In this document: piece after piece, positions 1-9,049 of the stretch
Position numbering within the stretch: the stretch's first letter is position 1
Layout of the letters: each line of letters starts with the position of its first letter
Origin: Sambucus nigra
Taxonomy: Eukaryota; Streptophyta; Magnoliopsida; Dipsacales; Adoxaceae
Reading direction: 5' to 3'
Assembly (NCBI GenBank): GCA_949130495.1
Contig: OX422214.1
Span: 3,642,046 to 3,706,045, forward strand
Length of the DNA stretch: 64,000 nt
The notes under the pieces: model-generated
The model's input: the letters and a program-made list of their open reading frames with translations, nothing else
The model's database searches: none
What the model was told of the DNA's origin: nothing
Translations under genes and position numbers: made by a program

Positions 1-1394
1 AAATGTATTCTAACTATCAACCAATTACTAGAATTTTAGGCGGGATTTTTAAATATTTACATTTACATTCCCTGCCAGAGTTTGATGTTAGCATTAGATT
101 TTATGCATTTTGCTATTGAGAACTCTTATTCTTTGTCCTTGGTCAGATTAAGATGAAGGTATTGCTAAAAATAAAGAAAAAAGGTATCTAATCATATTAG
201 AATCATACTAAAAAACTAGAGGAATTTTAGAATAACTAATCAAGGTTCTGTTAAGTTTTGTTTTTCATGGTACATGTTGTAATATATCAAAATTGGAGCT
301 ATGCATATGTGTTATGCTGCTTAGCTATTTTTGTAGCTTCTTCATAGCTTTTAAGGGGTTTTGAGCTTTTATTGCTTTATTGGTTCCAATTTCAGGGTGT
401 CGTTCATTTAAAACTTATCAGATTTTACATATTTATATTAAATGTATGTGCCGAGATATTTTCCTATTAGTTGTTTCCTTTCCTTTGGCATATACCTTTT
501 AATTTTCTTATTCAATCTTTTGGACTCTATTTAATTATTTTGAGAACATAGTGAAAAAAAAACATAATTTTTGGTGGTATCTTATAATGGATTGCTAAAG
601 CAATTTTCCCTCGTGATGTGCTTGCATTGGCAGTCCTACTCCTCATCTCCGAAAAAACCCGACTCAATATTCTTTAAGACATTAAAGCATTGTATGTAAT
701 TTTCAAAATCTTCAGAAAAAATCCCATTCTTTCAATCTTACAGTAACACCGGAGATCTCTCCAATATCCCATGAGTCCGAAATAAGCTGCTCCTTCAGCC
801 TCCTCTACCCACAAAATATTTAACCTCTCATTAAGGTCGTTATTAAGATACTCCGCCAAAACGATCCTCTAAGAGCAAGTAGGACTATCACCACTGAACT
901 TACCTTGAGAAATAACAAAGTGAACTTGTGTTGGCTTCTCAAAGTTGTAGCACCGAAGGGATCAGATACAAAATTAACCTTATTAGCACCGTGTTCGGAT
1001 GAGGAATTTTGAGGTTTAAAATTCTCTATTACTGAATGACATAAAACATGAGGAAAAAGAAAATAGGTGCCAAAGGATGAGATCTAATACTAATACTTGG
1101 TAAAAGATCCATAACATAAATACATCTTATTATCATGTCACTAAAAAGAAGAAATTTTACAAGAACTAGTACAAATGAAATCTGAAAAAGAAGGAGAAAA
1201 TTCATAATTCAGATTCATTTAATAGATAAGATTGACCATTTTATCACTATTAGTGAGTTTCTTACCCTTGAAGCAAATACATAGCAAGTTCAATCCAAAT
1301 AAAATTCTTTTCAGCTAAAAGAAACCCAAAAGTTTAGAGGATTAACAAAAATAGGTAACTGATAAATAAAATTGATTATTCCTAACCTATATTG
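1..1394. other. Flanking DNA, no gene recognised
   Basis: AT-rich sequence without a long open frame. A 61-codon minus-strand ORF (674-859) has a less AT-driven composition, with runs such as LWVEEAEGAAYF and LMGYWRDLRCYC, and could be an exon remnant, but I cannot assign it to a family. No splice or promoter context supports it as a gene. Nothing else is recognisable in this stretch. Confidence 0.5.
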
Positions 1395-1662
1395 ACTTTT
1401 TTGGTAACTCCTTCAACAGAACATTAACTTCTTGGTTGTGTGCTCTTCCATCATGGCGGAATTAGATCTAAGCCACGATTGGTTTAATAAAAAATTCATG
1501 AGTTCCAATCGAAGTCACTGAAGTCTATTTAATTGACTAACAATGACCTACATGGTCCCATTCCCCAATCAATTTCAAAACTTGTCAAACTAAATCTTCT
1601 TGATATTTCAGGAAACAATTTCCCACTACGGAGGAGCGAGACATGTTTTCAAATATCAAAAG
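1395..1662 (+). pseudogene. LRR receptor-like protein pseudogene RLP1, upstream part
   Basis: Fragment of a plant LRR receptor-like protein. Conceptual translation gives LRR pieces such as DLHGPIPQSISKLVKL and LLDISGNNF. The DNA aligns collinearly with RLP2 at about 46590-46860, including the 'aactccttcaa' and 'tgctcttcca' blocks, so the two are paralogues on the same strand. Frames are broken by frameshifts and stops. The N-terminal half seen in RLP2 is not recognisable here. The fragment ends exactly where element E1 begins and resumes at 8215. RLPs of this type are usually plasma-membrane immune or developmental receptors without a kinase; that role is family knowledge, and this copy cannot be functional. 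Confidence 0.75.
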
Positions 1663-3242
1663 TGATACATCACGAATATTGCATATTTGCGCCCTTTATC
1701 TTTATGCATTCTAGCACTTTTATGTTCTTAATGTCTATATTTATACTCGTTGATCAGACAACCTCGGATTTGGACATATATATGTTTTGCAGGGGTTAAT
1801 TATGCTTTTGTAGGTATTGGAATGCTAAAAGTGAGGTTTGGTTGCATTTCAGATAAATTTCATCGTCGAATGCTACTTCAAGGGCAATCTGGCCTTTTCA
1901 AACTCACTATTTTTTATGTAATGAAGTTACCAACATATATATCATCAAATTATCTTTTCGTGGCCACTGAACGTGCGTCATTCTGACTTCGTATGTGGAA
2001 GTTATGCCCATTTCCGGAAGGTTTTAGTATTTTCTTCTACTTCAAGGGCATTTTGGTAATTTCATACTGCATAATTTGGACCGTTTGAAAACAGAATCAT
2101 GTAGATAATTGAATTAGCTTCGCTTCGGTTCTGACCACGCCTCATTTCGATTTCGTATGAGGAAGTTATAGCCTTTTCCGTGCAATGCGTCAAAATTGGT
2201 TCAAAGAGGAAAAGGGGGCTGTCAACAGCCCAAGGCAAATCTCAAATCCACGGTCGACGGGTTGCAAACATGAGGTCTACCGGTCCCATAAGATATGGAT
2301 GAAAATTTACTTATTTTGGGTATTTTGGCTTGGTTTTTTTTAGGGTTTATTTTGGGGTATAAATAGAATGTTGGGGGCTTTTATTTGGGAGATATAATTC
2401 ATTTAGGTTAGTTTTTAGGTGATATTTTTTAGAGATTCTCTCTCCTAGGGTTCCATCCCATTTTGTATGTAAGTTGTTACTATTCATCTTCTTCCTCTTT
2501 AATAAAGCTTCCATTGTTTTTTTCTTGTGTTGTTAACTAGTTTATAAGCTTTGATAATTAGTTTTACATGTTTTAATTTACTCTCTTTCTTTAAATACAT
2601 GTATTTCACTATGCTTTATAGCTAATTTAGTCTTGGTTGTGTTGGATTGAACTCACCTATGGGTTGACGAGTTGCTTTGCTTTGGTGATGGAGTTTACGG
2701 GTCTATTTTGGGTGCAGTGTCCTAGTTATTAAGCCCAGAATATTTAACGGGGCATATCATGTATGTTCTGTGCTTACGACCTTGTGTGCGTAATTTCCTG
2801 AGTATTTATTGACGCCAAAATCTTATTAGGATTTTATGCGAATTTAGGGGTGTGACAACTCTGGATTTAATTAACTGTCGAATGAAACGCAGTCTTAATA
2901 ACTTGTCGACCCATGTAACCATTTTATACTAATTAACTCGGGGTGAGGGATTTTTGATGCAACCTATAGTTTTTATTCGCTTTGTTAATTTTAGTTTAAA
3001 TACACTCATGCCTAGTTTATCTTTTATTTCTTTTTAGTTAACAAAATTTCTTTTACACTTTTATTTTAGGAATATTAAACCTTATTAATTCTAGCAACTC
3101 ATCTCCGTGGATTTTCGATACCCGGACTTGTCGCTATACTCCCTTAAAAGAGTGTAGTCAATAGTTTAGGCTTTTGTATTAAGGCGGTGAACAGAAAACA
3201 ACGATCGGCGCTTTGACATGTGCTACTTTTCACCCTTAATCA
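1663..3242 (+). repeat. E1 5' LTR
   Basis: Starts TGATACATCACG and ends with CA just before the primer-binding site; it matches 6644-8214 throughout. A TATA box (TATAAATAG) lies at about 2358, marking the likely U3/R boundary. Upstream is a decayed pair of GGTCGAC / ACCGGTCCC dyads (about 2249-2290) that is better preserved in the 3' LTR. Confidence 0.9.
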
Positions 3243-3245
3243 AAA

Positions 3246-3263
3246 TGGCGCCGTTGTCGGGGA
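3246..3263 (+). promoter_or_regulatory. E1 primer-binding site (tRNA-Asp type)
   Basis: TGGCGCCGTTGTCGGGGA sits 3 nt after the 5' LTR. It closely matches the Asp-tRNA-type primer site used by plant Athila/Tat elements (known for the group) and would prime minus-strand DNA synthesis. Confidence 0.85.
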
Positions 3264-3398
3264 TGAGTTTGTTTTAGACTTTATTTGATTCAGTATTTCA
3301 TAGTATTTTCTTTCTATTTGTATTATTTGCTAACCTTTTTGCAGGACTTCCACATTTGAGCACTTAGAAACGCTCGAATTTCGCCACGCGCACCTACT

Positions 3399-4298
3399 TT
3401 GTGGAATCCTCCACTTCGAGCCATTTTTGGGGTAAGCATGTCTTATTCCAATTCTTTCGGTAATCATTTTTATAATTCTCAAAATTCTCAACCTATGACT
3501 TTCAGTAAATACTTAGAATCCCGAAGTATAACAAATTCAAATATGACTTTGGGCGAGTATAACGAAAGTCAAAATTTAGGTCATTGGAATTTTGATGATG
3601 ATAATAATGATTTTGGGCCTCTACCTCCTTATAATAGGAATTTTATAACGAATTAGAATAGTTTTCAAAATTCCTATAATAATGAGGTTTCGTCTAAGTC
3701 CAATGGTAATTTTCAAAGTTCCCATTTTCATTGATCCGCACCTCGACCTATGACATTCAGTGAGGGTTTGTGTATGTATGAGAATGAGAAAATTGAAAAT
3801 CGTTATCGGGAAAAAAATCATTGTTGGGAACATGAATTGGATTTATTATTTGAGTCCGACGACGATTTTGCTTCCGAGACTTTTGAAGTCAAGGAATGTT
3901 TTCAACCAAATGAGGTACTTGTACTTACTTTGGAACAAACCATTCTAGACTATGCCCATTACATAATAGATATTGAAAGTGAGGATGAAAATGACGTAAT
4001 ATCTATTTGCAATGAAATGATTTCTTCTTTGGCCCCCAAAGAAGAACATTTCATTGAAAATGATATTATTTCTTTCGAAACTCAAACTTCATGCGATGAT
4101 GATTCATCTCATGAGTTTGAATTTCTTTCATCCCCATTTTCATTCTCTATTATCACACCGTCTTAAGTACCCGATGATTCGGTTTCAAACTTTAATGTTT
4201 TAAACCTTTTCGTCGATGAGGAGTACTTTCTCGAGTCTCCTACCACGGTCGCATTCGTGCCTTCGTGTGTGCCGGTTCCCATTCCAATTTCAAAATAA
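3399..4298 (+). pseudogene. E1 internal acidic ORF, unassigned
   Basis: One reading frame runs from 3399 to the TAA at 4296-4298, interrupted by in-frame stops at 3654, 3733 and 4164. The N-terminal third is rich in Asn, Ser and Phe and carries a repeated peptide theme (PMTFSKYLES, NMTLGEYNES, PMTFSEGLCM). The middle is strongly acidic (FESDDDFASETFEVKE, DIESEDENDV). No zinc knuckle, protease or RT motif is present. It occupies the gag position of a pol-less element, so it may be a diverged or replaced gag, but this is inference. Coding-like composition and frame retention across the stops suggest it was translated in the ancestor. The 5' end (near ATG 3399 or 3438) is uncertain. Confidence 0.55.
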
Positions 4299-4798
4299 TT
4301 GGGAGGATATTCATCTTTTCTTGGTCCCCACATGTTTTTGTCACCCATTTAATCCAAACCCCCCATCATCCCTCCAAAACTTTTAATTGGCATTGGTTCA
4401 TTTCTTCTGCCTTACACATGCCTTCCGTTGTTCAAACGGAATTCATATTTTTCGGAAGGCATGCTTATATGTGAGGGTACACCGATTATCCTCCAAAGTC
4501 AAATAATTTTGGCGGTGGACCCTCAGTTATTTAGACTTCTAGTGTATAGTTAGTGTGCAGCCTAAATAGTAGGTTGTATATAGTTAGCTTTCTTTCTTTT
4601 TATTTTTTATTTCCCTTTTAATTTAGTCTAGTGTAATTAGTTAACTTTTTTTATTTGTTTTTGCTATGCTCGGTACTAACTTGTTTTGTAGATTCTTTAG
4701 ACTTGTTCTTATGGGGATCGCTCCAGTTTCGGGTAATATCGCTATTTTTCTCTCTTTAACTTAGGTCTTAATTCACATTGAGTACAATGTCAGGTTTT

Positions 4799-4815
4799 AA
4801 GTTAGGGGGTGTGGG
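4799..4815 (+). promoter_or_regulatory. E1 internal polypurine-tract-like motif
   Basis: AAGTTAGGGGGTGTGGG lies about 500 bp after the ORF and 1.84 kb before the 3' LTR. Its core AAGTTAGGGGGTG is identical to the genuine polypurine tract at 6631-6643. Equivalent motifs occur in elements B (22071-22090) and A (33372-33395, now a homopolymer). It could be a second plus-strand priming site. Confidence 0.5.
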
Positions 4816-6440
4816 ATATTCTATCCATTTCACATGTTAGTCCATGTTTTTTCTCACATGTTAGTTACTTAGTATGCTTTTCTTATAAAAATTCAAAATT
4901 TTCAAAAAGATTTCTTTCTTTTTTTCTCCTTTATTGGGTATTTTGCCTTCGTTTTCGATGATAAATTTCAATAATTTCCCGATCCAATAGACATCCCAAT
5001 GATGCATGTTCTCGATTTTAGAAGTTATTAGTCTTTAGTCTCAATTATTGATATTATGAATAACTTCATGAATTAAACTTTAATCCCATGAGCACATGCA
5101 CTTTTATTGTTCTATTGATTTGGTTTAAGATTTTTATAATTCGGTAAGATTTTGTTGCATTGTATATACTTACACCGAGTAAGCTTTGTACCTTTCGTCG
5201 TTTGTGAGTGTATGCACTATTCTTTACTCATTTAAAACGTTGAGTTTGTTGGTAATCTCACTATTCTTTCATTTGATCGTTCATTAATTGAGTTCATACT
5301 TGAAATGTGTTATTTGATCATGATTTTCATATATTGTTTTGATTCGAGAATTGCATAAACTTTTGGAAATGATCATAGGCCCTTTTTGTTATATCACCCA
5401 TATTAGCCATGACCTCTCCCTTATATGTTTACCCTCGTTAACCCCCTTGCGCCTAAATATAGCCTTTCGTCTCATAACCCCATTCCCATAACCATCTCTG
5501 AATTGGAGTTGTAAACCATACTTATACTTTCCATACCTTTGTTTGGACTTCTACTTGGGATTGAATTATGTTGTTGTGATGTCGGTTGCAATTTAGGCAT
5601 ATAAGAGTGAGAAAAGTAAAGAAAAGAAGTAGTGAAAAATTGAAGAAAAAGAGAAAGAAAAAGGCAAAAGAAAACAAAAGAAAAAAGAGAAAAAGAAGAA
5701 AAGAAAAAGAAAGAGAAAGTTGTAAATGTTGTATATAGTGTTCGAATAAGCTTTGTGATCTCTCCCCGATGATATATCTAATGCCTTTTTGGAACTTGTT
5801 TTCCAATTTTGATATTACCTGCATTTTCCCATTGTCCCAAGTTTTCATCCCGAACACTTTTAATCCGTACATACATTCCTTCATTTTTCACCCTAGCCTA
5901 ACCTACATTACAACCCTATTCAAGTCCTATGTGATCTTAGGTTGATGTAATTCAAAGGTTGAAATAGTTTTGATAATCTGTGAAAATGCATTTCGCCTCT
6001 TTTAGTGCGGTATCCTTTCATTGAGATTATAATTTTTAATTTCATATATAGAGTTCTTCATTTGTGACATGTGTGCGACCTAGTTTCCATTTACATTTAC
6101 TCTTTATGCCCGCATGTTCCGTGTGTTAACTCCCTATTTCGAGTGAATTCACTTGATGAGTGTAATGCCCGTGAGGATTGAATATATGCTTGATTTATTT
6201 AGTATCCATTTTATATAAGTTTTTTTCCAAATCATACATTTGCATGTGCTCGGTCCCCTCCCACATTTTAAGGTTTCAATTCTATGAGGTGCATTATATA
6301 ATGTTAATCATTTCAGACTTTTATTTGAATTCGTTCAATGTGCTAATAATGTGTATGAAATCTTGTTCGCTATTGTTGGTCTTGTCGCATGCTGGTTTGG
6401 GCATATTTTGAGGAAACCATGTGATGTTTGTGAGTATCAT
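4816..6440 (+). other. E1 3' noncoding region
   Basis: About 1.6 kb of AT-rich sequence between the internal purine tract and the conserved hairpin block. It includes a purine-rich stretch at about 5600-5720, which explains a Leu/Phe-rich antisense ORF. I see no credible protein. Confidence 0.6.
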
Positions 6441-6448
6441 CCCTGGAA

Positions 6449-6522
6449 ACCCTCACGAGATGACACTCGTCCACTAGGGTAACCTAGGGATTTAACGGCT
6501 TATTGCATATGCTAAATGCAAT
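6449..6522 (+). ncRNA. Conserved three-hairpin block, copy in E1
   Basis: Three adjacent inverted repeats on the element's sense strand: ACGAG (6455-6459) / CTCGT (6466-6470) with loop ATGACA; CTAGG (6474-6478) / CCTAG (6483-6487) with loop GTAA, a GNRA-type tetraloop in RNA; ATTGCAT (6502-6508) / ATGCAAT (6516-6522) with a 7-nt loop. The block recurs, in the same order and at a similar distance from the 3' LTR, in A (31941-32009, minus) and B (20640-20708, minus). The role is unknown; a cis-acting RNA for packaging, dimerisation or reverse transcription is inference. Confidence 0.6.
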
Positions 6523-6630
6523 CGTGTTCCCTACGAAAGTGGAAATTATATTTTGATGCATCTATACATTTTGTATTTCCTTCTATGGACTGTTTCTTTT
6601 TTGTTTCATCACTAGGGACTAGCAATGTAT

Positions 6631-6643
6631 AAGTTAGGGGGTG
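6631..6643 (+). promoter_or_regulatory. E1 polypurine tract
   Basis: AAGTTAGGGGGTG directly abuts the TG of the 3' LTR, the canonical position for plus-strand priming. Confidence 0.85.
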
Positions 6644-8214
6644 TGATACATCACGAATATTACATATTTGCGCCATTTATCTTTATGCATTCTAGCACTT
6701 TTATGTTCTTAATGTCTATATTTATACTCGTTAACCAGATAACCTCATATTTTGACATATATATGTTTTGCAGGGATTAATTATGCTTTTGTAGGTATTG
6801 GAACACTATAAGTGAGGTTCGATTGCATTTTCGAGAAGTTTCATCATCGAATGCTACTTCAAGGGCCATTTTGTGTTTTCAAACTCATTATTTTTTATGG
6901 AATAAAGTTACCAACATGTAGATCATCAAATTATCTTTCCGTGGCCACTGACTGTGCGTCATTCTGACTCCGTATGTGGAAGTTATGCCCATTTCCGGAA
7001 GGTTTCAGTATTTTCTTCTACTTCAAGGGAATTTTGGTAATTTCATGCTGCATAATTTGGAGCGTTTGAAAACTGAATCATATAGAGAATTGAATTAGCT
7101 TCGCGTCGGTTCTGACCACGCCTCATTTTGATTACTTATGAGGGAGTTATAACCTTTTTCGTGCAAGGCGTCAAAATTGGTTCAAATAGGAAAAGGGGGC
7201 AAATCTCAAAACCGCGGTCGACCGGTCCCAAACATGAGGTCAACCGGTCCCATCAGATATGGACGAAAATTGACTGATTTTGGGTTTTTTGGCTTGGTTT
7301 TGTTTGGTGTGTGTTTTGGGGTATAAATAGAATTGGGGGGGGGGGGGGGGGGCTTTATTTGGGAGATATAATTCATTTATGTTAGTTTTTAGGTGATATT
7401 TTTGAGAGATTCTCTCTCCTAGGGTTCCATCCCATTTTTTTATGTAAGTTGCTACTATTCATCTTCTTTCTCTTTTATAAAGCTTCCATTGTTTATTTCT
7501 TGTGTTGTTAACTAGTTTACAAGCTTTGATAATTAGTTTTACTTGTTTTAATTTACTCTCTTGCTTTAAATACATGTCTTTCACCATGCTTTCTAGCTAA
7601 TTTAGTCTTGGTTGTGTTGGATTGAACTCACCTATGGGTTGGCGGGTTGCTTTGCTTTGGTGATAGAGCTTACGGGTCTATTTCGGGTGCGTTGTCCTAG
7701 TTATTACGCCTAGGATATTTAACGGGGCATATCATGTATGTTCCGTGCTTACGACCTTGCGTGCGTAATTTTTGGGGTATTTATTGACGCCAAAATCTTA
7801 TTAGGCTTTTTTGCGAATTTAGGGGTGTGACAACTCCTGATTCAATTAACTGTCGAAACGAGACGCAGTCTTAATAACTCGTTGATCCATGTAATCATTT
7901 TATACTAATTAACTCGGGGTGAGGGATTTTCGACGCAACCTATAGTTTTTATTCGCTTTGTTAATTTTAGTTTAAATACACTCATGCCTAGTTTATCTTT
8001 TATTTCTAGTTAACAAAATATCTTTTACACTTTTATTTTAGGATTATTAAACCTTATAAATTCTAGAAATTCGTCTTTGTGGATTTTCGATACCCGAACT
8101 TGCCGATATACTCCCTTAAAAGAGTGTAGTCAATAGTTTAGGTTTCTGTATTAAGGCGGTGAAGAGAAAACAACGATCGGCACTTTGACACGTGCTACTT
8201 TTCACCCTTAATAA
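6644..8214 (+). repeat. E1 3' LTR
   Basis: Direct copy of 1663-3242. TATA box at about 7322. U3 carries a well-preserved dyad pair (about 7212-7252): GCGGTCGACCGGTCCC, then GAGGTCAACCGGTCCC. A run of 18 G at 7335-7352 replaces the five-G run of the 5' LTR, so this expansion arose after insertion or is a sequencing artefact. The last bases read TAATAA instead of TAATCA. Confidence 0.88.
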
Positions 8215-8805
8215 AAAATCCTTAAGATTTTTGGTCTTCCTGGTAATAATATATTTATGAGTGGCTATATCAATGGAATTTTCCCCAACATCATTGACTT
8301 GGTTTGCCCTCTTGCAAGATAATGGAGTCGCCAAATTCTTAGACCTATCCCATAACCAAATTCATGGTCCCCCCCCCCCCCCCCCCCCCCCAATTAGTCA
8401 CTGTAAAATATGTCAGATTATATTCAACTTCAATCCAATTTTCTTCAAGGACCACTCCTTTCATCCATCTGTATTTACATCTCTCTTGAAATCCTTGATA
8501 TGTCCAATAATATATTTGATACAATTCTACAGACTTTGGGAAACTTCAACCCTCATCTTTCAATGTTAGATTTATGAATAAATAAATTTCACCGGACCAT
8601 TTCAACAACATATGGCGATAAAGTGAACCATTTGAGGAGTCTTAATTTGCTTGAAGATCAACTTTAAGGAATGATGCCAAAATCTTTGACCAACTGTAGA
8701 TCCTTAGAAGTTATTGCGAATAATTGATCCCTCATAATCAATTTACCATCTTTCTTCCATCAATATATGTTAGAAATTTCGAAGACACGATGAATCTTAC
8801 TATCA
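8215..8805 (+). pseudogene. RLP1 pseudogene, downstream part
   Basis: Continues the LRR pseudogene after E1. Pieces include FLDLSHNQIHG at about 8335, and the DNA aligns with RLP2 at about 46900-47620, including the 'gacctatcc.ataaccaaattca' and 'tttcttccatca' blocks. It carries a 23-C homopolymer (8369-8391) where RLP2 has only seven C (about 47047-47053), plus multiple stops. Homology fades near 8805, before the region encoding the transmembrane tail, so the C-terminus is missing. Confidence 0.75.
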
Positions 8806-8916
8806 TATATATAGATGCAATCCCCAGCTCACGAATGCCCAAACCTGAAATTTTAATTTCTCATCTTTTCACATTTTATTTTTGATAAGAAAATACATAT
8901 GTCTCAAGGGGGGATC

Positions 8917-9049
8917 AAAATGGAGTCACCACAGTGTCGAGGGATCAACATGGGAGCTTGAGGATGATATGCGGGAGAAGTATCCGCATCTCTTTATCCA
9001 AGGTACGCTTGAATTTTGGGGGAAAAATTCCCTCATAAGGGGGGGAGTA
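8917..9049 (+). pseudogene. Orphan chromodomain tail of a Tekay-type element
   Basis: Encodes KWSHHSVEGSTWE and DDMREKYPHLF, the C-terminal part of a chromovirus integrase chromodomain, followed by a short purine tract and then the LTR. It is nearly identical to 16461-16597, the 3' end of the neighbouring element's interior. So internal-region sequence lies on the outer side of the 5' LTR, which a single simple insertion would not produce. The rest of this partner copy is absent; sequence to its left (about 8805-8916) is unrelated. Confidence 0.8.

Larger units (their letters stand above)
1663..8214 (+). mobile_element. E1: non-autonomous Athila/Tat-like LTR retrotransposon
   Basis: A 6.55-kb element with about 1.57-kb direct LTRs (5' TG), a primer-binding site, a polypurine tract and a 3.4-kb interior with no reverse transcriptase, integrase or protease. 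That makes it a LARD-type element depending on proteins supplied in trans. Flanks AAAAG (1658-1662) and AAAAT (8215-8219) are a one-mismatch candidate target duplication, and RLP1 homology resumes on the right. Assignment to the Athila/Tat side rests on the Asp-tRNA-type primer site and on a 3' noncoding block shared with elements A and B. By eye the LTRs differ at roughly 8% over their first 180 bp, so the insertion is not recent. Confidence 0.85.

Noticed and set aside
5522..5884. 120-codon minus-strand ORF rich in Leu and Phe
   Set aside because: It is antisense to an A/G-rich low-complexity tract in E1; no family features.
8261..8569. 102-codon ORF with a polyproline run
   Set aside because: The Pro run is the translation of the 23-C homopolymer inside the RLP1 pseudogene; the rest is out-of-frame LRR sequence.
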